From an uncultured Bacteroidales bacterium (GTDB lineage: Bacteria; Bacteroidota; Bacteroidia; Bacteroidales; Muribaculaceae), in contig CACZAC010000024.1 of the NCBI GenBank assembly GCA_902779125.1, positions 1-39,741 on the forward strand: a stretch of DNA of 39,741 bases, in the 5' to 3' direction. The stretch's first letter is position 1. The number at the start of each line of letters is the position of its first letter. The notes under the pieces were generated by a model. The model had not been told where the DNA came from, did not search any database, and saw nothing but the letters and a program-made list of their open reading frames with translations. Shown in pieces: positions 16,188 to 24,657 of the stretch. The position numbers and the translations under genes were made by a program.

Positions 16188-16196
16188 TTATAACTT
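16160..16196. repeat. 11-bp perfect inverted repeat overlapping a stop codon
   Basis: AAGTTATAAAA (16160-16170) and TTTTATAACTT (16186-16196) are exact inverted copies with a 15-nt loop. The right arm includes the last codons and the TAA of the leftward gene. Confidence 0.7.
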
Positions 16197-17168
16197 GATT
16201 TTAATGGAACTCTTGCCATCTACTACGACATAGATGCCGCGGCTCAGGCCGGCAGTCGAAATCACGGCCTCGCCATTAGCATTGGCCTGTGCGCTGGCCA
16301 CCAGACGACCGTTCATGTCAAACACCTTCACCTGACTGCCTGCAGTGCTGCCAGTGGCAGTGATAGCGCCGGCACCGATGGTGAGTTGTGTCTTGCTAGC
16401 GACAAGTTCGTTGACACCAGTCGTACCCGGTGTCTTAAACTCAACACCTGCTAGGGGTCCCCACTCGCCGAGGGCGTTCTTGGCGATGGAGAAGGCCATA
16501 TACCAGGTATTGGGCTTGGCCGACCATTGGGCCACATCTACACCGTACTGGTCCCAGTAGGGGTCGTAAGGGTTATCCTGCTTGAGATAGGCAATCAGGT
16601 TATCTTCGCCCCATTCCTCGCTCTCGTAGGCCTCGAGTTCGATAATAATGTCGCGGTGCAGGCTCACATTCTCGTTGGGCGTGTAGGTCACCCATTGGTA
16701 GTAACCCGTCTCCTCGTCTCCGCCAAACTCACCGATTTCGATGGTCATCTCGGCCAGGCCTTCGCCACCCATGCTCTGGGTGGTAACGGGGATGATAATC
16801 ATGTCGGCATCCACACCGTTGGCATCCCAGCACTGCACATAAATCTCATAGTCCGAACCTGGATTCTGGTTGACCCAAGTGTGCTGATAGGATTCGGTCT
16901 TGGTAATTCCCCAACCCCTAATCATGTCGCCCATCGTCTGGAAACCCATCCATGCGCCAAACATGGCAAACTGCTGCTCGGCCGTTCCTGCCTCAAATAG
17001 GCAGATGGCATAACCGCTGGCATCGGCATTGGGCGTAAACGTGATGGTGATGTAATCGGTGCCGACCTCATCGACCGTGTAGTCCACCGAGGGGTTGCCC
17101 ACAAGTTGGGCACTCAGGCACAGGCCCGTCAAGAGCACCATGCACATCATGAGTAATCTTTTCATCAT
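16188..17168 (-). CDS. Secreted protein with Fn3-like region and C-terminal sorting-type tail
   Basis: Encodes 326 residues (ATG at 17168 or 17165). A signal peptide (MMKRLLMMCMVLLTGLCLSA) precedes a beta-rich region with a fibronectin-III-like start (VDEVGTDYITITFTPNADASGYAICLF). A second beta domain follows at about 140-245. The last 75 residues resemble a type IX secretion type-A tail: VKVFDMNGRLV, then AGLSRGIYVVVDGKSSIKIKL. This suggests export through the outer membrane, by family analogy. No enzyme motif is visible. It has its own promoter and terminator, so it is a single-gene unit. Confidence 0.7.
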   Translation of the reverse strand: MMKRLLMMCMVLLTGLCLSAQLVGNPSVDYTVDEVGTDYITITFTPNADASGYAICLFEAGTAEQQFAMFGAWMGFQTMGDMIRGWGITKTESYQHTWVNQNPGSDYEIYVQCWDANGVDADMIIIPVTTQSMGGEGLAEMTIEIGEFGGDEETGYYQWVTYTPNENVSLHRDIIIELEAYESEEWGEDNLIAYLKQDNPYDPYWDQYGVDVAQWSAKPNTWYMAFSIAKNALGEWGPLAGVEFKTPGTTGVNELVASKTQLTIGAGAITATGSTAGSQVKVFDMNGRLVASAQANANGEAVISTAGLSRGIYVVVDGKSSIKIKL

Positions 17169-17285
17169 TGTAGTTAAGTTTTAGATGTTAAACAAATCAA
17201 ATCGAGGCCAAAATCGGGTGATGACGTACAGCATTGGAGCGGCCCCACTTTCCAACGTGAACCTTAAAATATATTGTTCAGGATG

Positions 17286-17316
17286 CAAATATACTTAGAT
17301 TTTTGATTTCTACAAA
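17286..17316 (-). promoter_or_regulatory. Promoter of the 16188-17168 gene
   Basis: TTTG at 17316-17313, a 19-nt spacer, and TATATTTG at 17293-17286 on the minus strand. The leader is about 110 nt. Confidence 0.7.
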
Positions 17317-17407
17317 TAAAAAATAAAAAACTATAGGAAACAGAGAATTTTGGTATTCTTTCCAACGGCAGGGAAGCTGCTACTCTAGGAGGTGATGTTG
17401 CTGTCCC

Positions 17408-18157
17408 TCACACCGTGATGGTCGAGGAGTAATAATAGAAGTCGTTAAGCACCGTCTTGAGGAACACGTCGGCATAGAGGTTCTGGGCTATGGGCACTCC
17501 CAGGAACTGCTGCACCTGCACGGCAAGCCTGTACTCGAGTTCGCCCCGACGACGGGGATCGGAGCTATAGAGCGTGCGCTGGATGACGTCGACCTGCTTG
17601 GTGGACAGGTTGGCGGCCTCAGGATAGGTGGGTTGGTAGCCCTGCTGCACATAGCTGTAGTCGTTGATTGTGTTGAAGTCGTACTGTGCCGCCGACGTCT
17701 TGATGACCATGGTGCCCGCCGCGAGGTCGCCCAGGCGCTGCCGATGCTTGCCGAAGGTGATGAACACCACCCCGAGGCCACCGGTCAAAACGGTATCAAC
17801 CGGGTAAAGCAGCCACCGAAGCAAAGAACTGCCCACAGTGGGCGCATTGCCATCGACAGTCACCACCCGCGTTTTCATCGCCAGTTTGCCCAGGCTCTGT
17901 CCCTTGGCGAATATCTCGCAAAAAGGATAATAAAAAATGACAGGGGAATAGAGCAGGATAAAACTTATAACGGCAACTATGGTGTTGGCACTCGACAGCA
18001 ACGGTGACAGCATACTGGGGAAAATCAAGCTCATCAACATGCTATAGGCGAAAAGAACGGCATAGTCGATGATAGCGGCAATGAGTCTATCACCCACGCT
18101 AGCAGGCGTTTGGGTAAGCTCCACATATTGGCCGGTGATGATTGACGACTGTGCCAT
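17408..18157 (-). CDS. RDD family membrane protein
   Basis: From the ATG at 18157, 249 residues. The frame stays open far upstream, but that part is antisense to SpoIIM and crosses the promoter, so MAQSSIITGQYVELTQTPASVGDRLIA is the real N-terminus. The RDD signature is present: VGDRLIAAIIDY near residue 22, and the C-terminal block GKHRQRLGDLAAGTMVI (about 137-153). Three to four membrane segments lie between about 25 and 130. The last 95 residues are a hydrophilic tail. RDD proteins are small membrane proteins of largely unknown role and often sit beside SpoIIM, DUF58 and MoxR genes, exactly as here. It diverges from that operon through a shared promoter region. Confidence 0.88.
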   Translation of the reverse strand: MAQSSIITGQYVELTQTPASVGDRLIAAIIDYAVLFAYSMLMSLIFPSMLSPLLSSANTIVAVISFILLYSPVIFYYPFCEIFAKGQSLGKLAMKTRVVTVDGNAPTVGSSLLRWLLYPVDTVLTGGLGVVFITFGKHRQRLGDLAAGTMVIKTSAAQYDFNTINDYSYVQQGYQPTYPEAANLSTKQVDVIQRTLYSSDPRRRGELEYRLAVQVQQFLGVPIAQNLYADVFLKTVLNDFYYYSSTITV

Positions 18158-18187
18158 AACGATTTTGTCACTTGAGTTTTGCAGGAT

Positions 18188-18226
18188 TTTGTTGCAAAAG
18201 TACAAAATAAAGTCTATTTTTGCAAA
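18188..18226. promoter_or_regulatory. Interlocked divergent promoters for RDD and the SpoIIM-MoxR operon
   Basis: Leftward: TTTG (18226-18223), 20 nt, TACTTTTG (18202-18195). Rightward: TTG (18192-18194), 20 nt, TATTTTTG (18215-18222). The -7 box of each promoter directly abuts the -33 box of the other, so both cannot easily be occupied together. The geometry is unusually compact, about 40 bp in all. Confidence 0.75.
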
Positions 18227-18256
18227 CAGAAAAAGCCTTAATGTCCTTGACAAGTC

Positions 18257-19234
18257 ATGAGAGAACCCGTTTTCATCAAGCAAAACATTGCCCGTTGGAG
18301 GGATTACCAACGGCGTCTCGACCACCCTGCTGGCGAGACACCGGACATGCTTGCGCAGATGTACACCGAATTGACATCTGACCTGGCGTTCTCCCGCACA
18401 CACTTCCCCGACGCCGCTATCACCCAGATGCTCAACGCCATGACGCTCAAGCTGCACAACGAAATCTACAGCAGTCGCCAGGAAAAGTGGTCGCGACTGT
18501 TGACGTTCTGGACGCAGGAGGTGCCGCAGGCGGTCTATGACAACCGCAAGGCCATGCTGGCAGCACTGGCGGTGTTTGTGCTCTTCCTGGGCGTGGGTAT
18601 TGTTTCTCTCTTCAACGATGCTGACTTTGCCAGGATGATTCTGGGGGATAACTATGTGGACATGACCATCGAGAACATCAAGAACGGCACACCCACCGAT
18701 GTCTATAGCTACGGCGAGGAGGCCGAGTCGTTTCTGTACATCATGCTCAACAATCTGCGGGTGGATGTCATCTGCGTCTCGATGGGCATTTTCACGCCGT
18801 TTTTCACTGCCATCGTCGTGATGTACAATGCTATTATGGTCGGAGCATTCACTATGTTCTTTTTCCAGTATGGCGTGTTGGGCGATGCGTTGCTGGCCAT
18901 CATGCAGCACGGCACGCTCGAAATCAGCACGATGGTGCTCTCGGGGGGAGCAGGTTTTGTAATGGGTTCGGGATGGTTGTTCCCCGGCACCTACAGCCGC
19001 ATGACAGCATTCCGCCGCAAGGCCAAGGATGCACTGAAAATCGCCCTAAGCATATTTCCCGTGACCATCGTGGCAGCGTTCATCGAGGGATATCTCACAC
19101 GGCACACCGAGTTCCCGCTGGCATTCAGGGTAATGGTGATTATCCTGTCGGCCACGTTTATTGTTTATTACTACATTATCCTTCCCCGCTATGTGGGGCG
19201 CAAAGGGCAAAACACCTCAGTGAGTGATGAATAG
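18257..19234 (+). CDS. SpoIIM family membrane protein (COG1300)
   Basis: Encodes 325 residues. The N-terminal third is soluble and helical (FIKQNIARWRDYQ...). Membrane segments follow near residues 95-115, 165-215 and 225-320, with the family block MYNAIMVGAFTMFFFQYG followed by GTLEISTMVLSGGAGFVMG. This is the SpoIIM (stage II sporulation protein M) family. Non-sporulating bacteria use such proteins in MoxR/DUF58 clusters; nothing here implies sporulation. It is the first gene of the rightward operon, and its stop overlaps the next gene by 8 nt. Confidence 0.88.
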   Translation: MREPVFIKQNIARWRDYQRRLDHPAGETPDMLAQMYTELTSDLAFSRTHFPDAAITQMLNAMTLKLHNEIYSSRQEKWSRLLTFWTQEVPQAVYDNRKAMLAALAVFVLFLGVGIVSLFNDADFARMILGDNYVDMTIENIKNGTPTDVYSYGEEAESFLYIMLNNLRVDVICVSMGIFTPFFTAIVVMYNAIMVGAFTMFFFQYGVLGDALLAIMQHGTLEISTMVLSGGAGFVMGSGWLFPGTYSRMTAFRRKAKDALKIALSIFPVTIVAAFIEGYLTRHTEFPLAFRVMVIILSATFIVYYYIILPRYVGRKGQNTSVSDE

Positions 19235-20081
19235 CAATCAACTGTATAGCAACCGCACGCTCACCGACACCGTGAACATGGTGTTTGACCTTGTGGGCGA
19301 GAACTGGAAGAAGTGGATCAAGATGATGGTTTACTTTCTGTTGCCGTTCAGCGTACTGATGGGCGCTGCCCTCGCTTCGTTTGACATCGTCGATTTTACA
19401 ATAAAAGGCGTGTCGTACTCAGTCGGCACCGTTTTGGTGACGGCCTTTGTCCTGTCGATAGTGGGCTGCGCTGTGGTCACGGCAATGCAGATACTGCTGG
19501 TACAATGGCGCGATACGCACGATGGCACGCTCGACGGCTGTGAAGTAGCCACCATGTGGCGCATGTTGCCACGCCCAATGCTCAAGTGCCTGGGTGTTAT
19601 CGTGATAGGCTTTCCACTGGTGTTATTCTTCTTTTTCATCCCCATATTCGGATGGGTGCTGCAATTCGCTGTGTTGCCGGTGTTCATGGTGTGTCCCATC
19701 ATGCTCTTGGAGCCCACAGACTCGTTTATGGGCCATATCAGTCGTGCTTTCTCGCTAGGCTACAGCAAGTGGGGACGGCTCATCCTCTTGGCGCTGATTA
19801 TGGGCCTCGTGTCAATCCTCATCAATAATGCCGCCGCTTTTCCCCGTGCCATTTACACTATAGCAGAATCCGTTTTTGAGTTCTCGACCACCGATAACGT
19901 GATTTGGTCATTCATTATGGACGTGTGTGATTATGTCCTCAGTGTGGCCCAATGTTTCATGTTCTTCGTGGAGATGGGGCTGTTTGTCCTGGCGATGACC
20001 TATCACTACGGCAGTGTGGTGGCCGAGACCGAGGACATCGGCCTGGAGAGTGACATAGATAATTTTGCTCAACTGAAATAA
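19227..20081 (+). CDS. Polytopic membrane protein of the SpoIIM-MoxR cluster
   Basis: From the ATG at 19227 (a GTG precedes it in frame), 284 residues. Long hydrophobic segments near 35-60, 65-95, 130-165, 185-210 and 235-255 give about six membrane spans. The N-terminus (LYSNRTLTDTVNMVFDLVGENWKKWIKMM) is an amphipathic, cytoplasmic-looking lead. I do not recognise a named family with certainty; it looks like glycerophosphoryl-phosphodiesterase-membrane or DUF4013-type proteins. It overlaps SpoIIM by 8 nt and precedes the DUF4129-like gene by 9 nt, so it belongs to the same transcript. Confidence 0.7.
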   Translation: MNSNQLYSNRTLTDTVNMVFDLVGENWKKWIKMMVYFLLPFSVLMGAALASFDIVDFTIKGVSYSVGTVLVTAFVLSIVGCAVVTAMQILLVQWRDTHDGTLDGCEVATMWRMLPRPMLKCLGVIVIGFPLVLFFFFIPIFGWVLQFAVLPVFMVCPIMLLEPTDSFMGHISRAFSLGYSKWGRLILLALIMGLVSILINNAAAFPRAIYTIAESVFEFSTTDNVIWSFIMDVCDYVLSVAQCFMFFVEMGLFVLAMTYHYGSVVAETEDIGLESDIDNFAQLK

Positions 20082-20090
20082 CCCTCGATT

Positions 20091-20750
20091 ATGGTATCGC
20101 CCCGTGACACAATAGTAACCAACGACACGATACTTGACGCGTTCCAGCGCTCAAAGGCCTATGACTATGCCCGCGAGCTGGAGCCTGGCAACGAGACCAA
20201 CTATTTTGACCGATTCTGGGACAATCTCGAGGATTTACTGGACTTCGATGTTACGTCAATACGCTTTCCCCAATGGGTTTGGTGGTGCTTGGGGGCGATG
20301 GCAGTGATAGCAGTGGGCTATTTCTTGTGGAAACAGCAGGCCACATTATTCGGTCCCAAGGATGTCGGGCTCACAGCCGAAGAGATTACCGAGGAAGACA
20401 TCAATGAGGTAGACTTTGACCAACTCATTGCCGAGGCCGAAAGTTGTGACGACTACCTGGCGCTGTGCCGATTGCGGTATCTGCAGACCTTGAAAGCCGC
20501 CAGTGATGCGTCGCTGGTGACCTGGCAACGCTACAAGACGCCCACGCAGTATGCCATGGAGTGGCCCGATGAGGATTTCGGCATCATGACCAACCATTTC
20601 ATGCGCATCCGCTATGGCCACTACACCGCCGACGCTGTGCTGGCCCAAGAGATGCGCTCACGCCAAGAGGCCGTGCTGGCCCGCATAGCCACCCACAATA
20701 CCGCACAGCAGCCGACAGGCATTGAACAGGAAGGAGGGGTAACGCCATGA
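20091..20750 (+). CDS. DUF4129-like single-span membrane protein
   Basis: Encodes 219 residues. A soluble N-terminus (1-60) is followed by one membrane span (about 62-82, WVWWCLGAMAVIAVGYFLW) and a cytoplasmic helical domain. The block DDYLALCRLRYLQTLKAASDASLVTWQRYKTPTQYAMEW resembles DUF4129, which is also found at the C-terminus of some transglutaminase-type proteins. Position between SpoIIM and DUF4350 supports the call. Its stop overlaps the next start (ATGA), indicating translational coupling. Function unknown. Confidence 0.72.
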   Translation: MVSPRDTIVTNDTILDAFQRSKAYDYARELEPGNETNYFDRFWDNLEDLLDFDVTSIRFPQWVWWCLGAMAVIAVGYFLWKQQATLFGPKDVGLTAEEITEEDINEVDFDQLIAEAESCDDYLALCRLRYLQTLKAASDASLVTWQRYKTPTQYAMEWPDEDFGIMTNHFMRIRYGHYTADAVLAQEMRSRQEAVLARIATHNTAQQPTGIEQEGGVTP

Positions 20751-22021
20751 AATCCAGCCGCCTGTTTATCGTGGTAATCATTGCTCTCATGGTGGTGGTG
20801 ATACTCTTTGAGATGAATGCACCAGCTCGTTTCAACTGGGATGACCATTCACAGAGCTACAAGAGCAAGCAACCCTTCGGCTGCTATGTGATGGACAGCG
20901 TGCTGCGGGCGTCCCTGCCTCATGGCTATGAGGTGCTCGGTAGCGACATCAAGCAATACATCGGCGAGAATGCAAAACCCGTGAAACACACTTTTCTTTT
21001 CACCAACTCTTTTGAAGATTTCATTTGGACACAAGATTCAAATTTCCTCAAAATGATTGAGGAAGGCAACAACGCAATCATTGCTACTAATTATAATATG
21101 TCTTATGACGACGACTCAACCGAGGGAATGGAATTGGGATACACATGTTACTCAAATAATTACTATTATGACGGGGATTATTTCAGTAAAGAGTCTTTGA
21201 GCATCAACACCATTTATGACACGGTATATTGGGAAAGCGGTGAAAAGTTTGCTCCTGCTTCCTATCCGATTAATAGTGTCTTCTGCACTAAAGAACTCAT
21301 TTTGTCGAGCGACTACCGCATCTTGGCAACGCTCAACGAGAAGCGGAAGAACGGTTCCGACGGAGATGTCGACACTGTAGCTGGCATCCGTGACTTCGGC
21401 AAGGGCAAAATCGTCGTGGTGAGCATGCCCTTGCTATTCTCCAATTACGGCATTCTCAACGACACCATCCGTCCGCTGGTGCTGCGCCTGTTGAGCCAAT
21501 GCAGCGACTTGCCCATGGTGCGCTATGACCCGTCCCTCATAAGCGAGATGGAACAAGACGAACAGGAGGACTCGCCGCTACACTACCTGCTGGCAAACCG
21601 CCCCCTGCGATGGGCACTGTACCTGGCCCTGGCGACAGTTATACTCTTCGTGCTGTTCTCGGCTCGGCGCCGCCAGCGCGTGATACCGGTCATCAAGCCG
21701 CCCGTGAACCACATGATGGATTTCGTCAAGCGCATCGGCGGCATCTATTACAAACGGCACGATAACGTAGACCTGCTCATCAAGAAGTATGTCACCTTCG
21801 GCAACGAGTTGCGCACCAAGGCGATGATTAACGTCGACGACTATGACCACATCGACGATGAGCTGCAATCACTATCCACCCGCACGGGCATACCTTTCAA
21901 GGAACTGCAGCAGCAAATCTACGACGTGTGGAGCGCCACCAATGCCTCCTCCATCAACGACAAACGCCTCCAGCAACTCATCGACGCGATGAACAATATC
22001 CTGCAACGAATCAACATCTAA
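20747..22021 (+). CDS. DUF4350 domain membrane protein
   Basis: Encodes 424 residues. An N-terminal membrane anchor (5-22) is followed by a periplasmic domain (about 25-280), with ARFNWDDHSQSYKSKQPFGCYVMDSVL and the conserved-looking IRDFGKGKIVVVSMPLLFSNYGI. A second membrane span lies at about 288-303 with positive residues after it (ARRRQR), then a cytoplasmic helical tail. DUF4350 proteins accompany DUF58 and MoxR in many genomes and resemble the GATase-like periplasmic part of related complexes; that is family knowledge. Bases about 20985-21300 are clearly more AT-rich than the flanks. Confidence 0.83.
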   Translation: MKSSRLFIVVIIALMVVVILFEMNAPARFNWDDHSQSYKSKQPFGCYVMDSVLRASLPHGYEVLGSDIKQYIGENAKPVKHTFLFTNSFEDFIWTQDSNFLKMIEEGNNAIIATNYNMSYDDDSTEGMELGYTCYSNNYYYDGDYFSKESLSINTIYDTVYWESGEKFAPASYPINSVFCTKELILSSDYRILATLNEKRKNGSDGDVDTVAGIRDFGKGKIVVVSMPLLFSNYGILNDTIRPLVLRLLSQCSDLPMVRYDPSLISEMEQDEQEDSPLHYLLANRPLRWALYLALATVILFVLFSARRRQRVIPVIKPPVNHMMDFVKRIGGIYYKRHDNVDLLIKKYVTFGNELRTKAMINVDDYDHIDDELQSLSTRTGIPFKELQQQIYDVWSATNASSINDKRLQQLIDAMNNILQRINI

Positions 22022-22038
22022 AAAACAGATATAAGACA

Positions 22039-23013
22039 ATGGAACAAACGACACCCCCACGCCTCGACTTGGCACAATTCTCGGCCAAGGTGAGGCAGAT
22101 TAAAGAAGAAATCGCCCGTGTAGTGGTCGGACACAATCAAGCCGTGGACCTCTTGATTGCGGCAATCCTTGCCGATGGCCACGTGCTGCTCGAGGGTGTG
22201 CCCGGAGTGGCAAAAACGCTTCTGGCTCGGCTCACCGCACGGCTGATTGATGCACGTTTCAGCCGCATCCAGTTCACCCCCGACCTGATGCCTAGCGACG
22301 TGCTCGGCACCACGGTGTTCAACATGAAAACGAGCGAATTTGACTTCCATGAGGGCCCAATTTTTGCCAACATGGTACTCGTCGACGAAATCAACCGCGC
22401 ACCTGCCAAGACGCAGGCGGCGCTGTTTGAGGTGATGGAGGAACGCCAGGTGAGCATCGACGGCGTTACCCACCACATGGCAGAGCCATACACCATCATC
22501 GCCACGCAGAACCCCGTGGAGCAGGAAGGCACCTACAAGCTGCCCGAGGCACAGCTCGACCGCTTCATGTTCAAAATCGTGATGGGCTACCCCACACTCG
22601 ACGAGGAGAAGGCTATCCTGCAACGCCATCAGGCCAACGCACGTCTGACCAAGTTGGATGACATCGCGCCCATCATCTCTAAGGACGAGCTGCTGTCGCT
22701 GCGCGACACCTTGCGGTCGGTGCTGGTCGATGACTCGCTGATGGGCTATATCGCCCAAATCGTGCAGCAGACGCGCACCAGCAAGGCGGTATTCCTGGGA
22801 GCCTCGCCTCGTGCCGCTGTAGCCATGCTGCAGACCTCCAAGGCCATCGCTCTGATCAACGGCCGCGACTTTGTCACCCCCGACGACATCAAGATTGTGG
22901 CACCCGCTGTGCTCGACCACCGCATCATCATTACCGCCGAGGCCGAGATGCAGGGCTACACCGCCTCCAAGATTGTCGCCACGCTGATCAACAATGTCGA
23001 GGTGCCCAAGTAA
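22039..23013 (+). CDS. MoxR family AAA+ ATPase
   Basis: From the ATG at 22039 this is 324 residues, the normal MoxR length. The frame is open upstream within the previous gene, but the family N-terminus (LAQFSAKVRQIKEEIARVVVGHNQAV) fits this start. Walker A is GVPGVAKT (53-60), Walker B is LVDEINRAP (D116, E117), and the sensor and arginine-finger region follows (TQNPVEQEGTYKLPEAQLDRFMF). MoxR ATPases act as chaperone-like motors that remodel or load metals onto partner proteins, often with DUF58 or von Willebrand A proteins. The DUF58 gene begins 23 nt downstream. Confidence 0.93.
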   Translation: MEQTTPPRLDLAQFSAKVRQIKEEIARVVVGHNQAVDLLIAAILADGHVLLEGVPGVAKTLLARLTARLIDARFSRIQFTPDLMPSDVLGTTVFNMKTSEFDFHEGPIFANMVLVDEINRAPAKTQAALFEVMEERQVSIDGVTHHMAEPYTIIATQNPVEQEGTYKLPEAQLDRFMFKIVMGYPTLDEEKAILQRHQANARLTKLDDIAPIISKDELLSLRDTLRSVLVDDSLMGYIAQIVQQTRTSKAVFLGASPRAAVAMLQTSKAIALINGRDFVTPDDIKIVAPAVLDHRIIITAEAEMQGYTASKIVATLINNVEVPK

Positions 23014-23036
23014 TGCATTAATCAACCGCTGCTGCT

Positions 23037-24347
23037 ATGTTTCTGCCTGCTCGATTCTACTACACTGCCGTTGTAATCACTGCCCTGCTGGCGCTTGGGC
23101 AGTGGTGGCCCCCGTTGTTCTATGTGGGGGTCGCACTGCTGGCGTTGTTTGGCCTGCTGCTGCTCGTCGATATCGCCCTGTTGTGGACGCGCCGCGGCAT
23201 CACGGCATCACGGCACTGCAGCCAGCGGTTTTCTAATGGCGACGACAACCCTGTGAGCCTGCAGGTGGACAGCAGCTACCCGTTTGCCGTCAAGTTGGAG
23301 ATTATCGACGAGATTCCGCACATCTTCCAGCGCCGCGACGTGAATTTCCCGTTGCGCCTGCCGGCAAGGGGCAGCAAGGCGATGGAATACACCCTGCGCC
23401 CCACCTGTAGAGGTGTGTACAGCTTTGGCCGCATCCGTGTTTTCACCGCTACGCCCATCGGGCTGATACAACGCCGCTTCACCTGCGGCGAGCCCACCGA
23501 CGTGGCTGTCTATCCCAGCTACCTCATGCTCAACCAGTATGAATTGCTGGCCATCAGCAACAACTTGACCGAGATGGGTATCAAGCGCATCCGTCGTGTA
23601 GGCAACAACACCGAGTTTGAGCAGATTAAGTCCTATGTCCAGGGCGATGACTACCGCCACATCAACTGGAAGGCCAGTGCTCGCACCCACCATCTCATGG
23701 TCAATGTCTATACCGACGAGCGCTCACAGCCCATCATCAACGTCATCGACAAGGGGCGCATCATGCAGCAGGCTTTCGCGGGGATGACCATCCTCGACTA
23801 TGCCATCAATGCGGCGCTCGTGCTCTCCTATGTCGCCCTGCGCCGCGACGACAAGGCTGGCGTCATCACCTTTGCCAACACGTTCAGCGACTTCGTCAAA
23901 CCCGACCGCGGCCCGTCACAGATGAACGACATCCTCGAGTGCCTCTACCGCCAGACCACCGACTTTGCCGAGAGCGACTATTCGGCACTCGTTGCAAGCA
24001 CCAACCGCCTGGTGGGCCAACGCAGCCTGCTCGTGCTGTACACCAACTTCTTTGACTACAACGGCATGCAGCGGCAATTGCCCTACCTGCGCCAACTCAA
24101 CAAGCGCCACCGCCTGCTGGTCGTGTTCTTCATCGACGAAGACCGCCGCGACTTCATCAGCCAGCAACCCCACAGCATCAAGGACTACTACGAACACGCC
24201 ATCGCGGCCAAAATCGACAACGAGCAGACGCTCATCATCAACACCCTGCGCCAGTGCGGCATCAGCAGCCTGCTCACCACACCGCAAAGCCTCTCGGTCA
24301 ACGTCATCAACCGTTACCTCGAAATGAAGTCACGACAACTGCTTTAA
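23037..24347 (+). CDS. DUF58 domain protein (MoxR partner)
   Basis: Encodes 436 residues. Two N-terminal membrane segments (about 8-25 and 28-50) are followed by a beta-rich region and the DUF58 core: FEQIKSYVQGDDYRHINWKASAR (about 200-222). A vWA-like fold follows with a partial DxSxx-type site (VIDKGRIM) that lacks the usual serine, so metal binding is doubtful. DUF58 proteins pair with MoxR ATPases. This is the last gene of the operon; no clear terminator follows within 100 nt. Confidence 0.9.
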   Translation: MFLPARFYYTAVVITALLALGQWWPPLFYVGVALLALFGLLLLVDIALLWTRRGITASRHCSQRFSNGDDNPVSLQVDSSYPFAVKLEIIDEIPHIFQRRDVNFPLRLPARGSKAMEYTLRPTCRGVYSFGRIRVFTATPIGLIQRRFTCGEPTDVAVYPSYLMLNQYELLAISNNLTEMGIKRIRRVGNNTEFEQIKSYVQGDDYRHINWKASARTHHLMVNVYTDERSQPIINVIDKGRIMQQAFAGMTILDYAINAALVLSYVALRRDDKAGVITFANTFSDFVKPDRGPSQMNDILECLYRQTTDFAESDYSALVASTNRLVGQRSLLVLYTNFFDYNGMQRQLPYLRQLNKRHRLLVVFFIDEDRRDFISQQPHSIKDYYEHAIAAKIDNEQTLIINTLRQCGISSLLTTPQSLSVNVINRYLEMKSRQLL

Positions 24348-24542
24348 CGCCCCACTCCCTTTTATATTCCCCTTCCGAAAAACCACAAATACAGTATCAT
24401 CCTTTATGTAGAGACGCCAAATTTATCCAAAAATATGCGGCTCTACTAACACCAGATGGCTAATCCATGAAAATCCAAGGCACACGCCCCTCTCTGAAAT
24501 CAGCAGCACCATTACCCTATATATACGTTTGTATGTGAGCAT

Positions 24543-24573
24543 TTTGCGATAAAAATGGTATTATTTGCGATAA
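24543..24573 (+). promoter_or_regulatory. Two direct repeats 21 bp apart, possible AraC-type operator
   Basis: TTTGCGATAA is repeated exactly at 24543-24552 and 24564-24573, with a centre-to-centre distance of 21 bp. This is the spacing used by AraC-family activators binding as tandem monomers on one face of the helix. The pair ends 31 nt before the -7 box. An AraC-family gene is about 2 kb away. Confidence 0.5.
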
Positions 24574-24604
24574 TCCAGATAATGATGGCTAAAGCTATCT
24601 GAAA

Positions 24605-24612
24605 TACCTTTG
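24605..24612 (+). promoter_or_regulatory. -7 element of the flavodoxin-dockerin gene
   Basis: TACCTTTG in the context TACCTTTGCAG. A -33 TTTG is missing, which fits positive control through the upstream direct repeats. The leader is about 40 nt. Confidence 0.55.
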
Positions 24613-24657
24613 CAGTGTAAAAAATAAGCTTAGTGTTTTTAATAAATATTTGAGAAA

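Larger units (their letters stand above)
24348..24657. other. 310-bp intergenic region with operator-like repeats
   Basis: No open frame is supported. The first 150 bases are without visible structure. The later part holds two direct repeats of TTTGCGATAA (24543-24552, 24564-24573) and a -7 element (TACCTTTG, 24605-24612) upstream of the flavodoxin-dockerin gene. No TTTG lies at the proper -33 distance, so the promoter may depend on an activator. Confidence 0.6.

Noticed and set aside
18158-18910. Upstream extension of the RDD gene frame
   Set aside because: It passes through the divergent promoter and lies antisense to SpoIIM; the family start is at 18157.
18257-19234. Sporulation role for the SpoIIM protein
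   Set aside because: No other sporulation gene is present and Bacteroidales do not sporulate; the family is widespread in MoxR/DUF58 clusters.
22018-23025. Long leftward open frame opposite the MoxR gene
   Set aside because: Antisense shadow; MoxR motifs on the plus strand are complete and the frame would run against the operon.
24348-24657. Riboswitch or small RNA in the gap before the flavodoxin gene
   Set aside because: No stable fold or terminator-like hairpin was visible; only direct repeats and a -7 box are supported.
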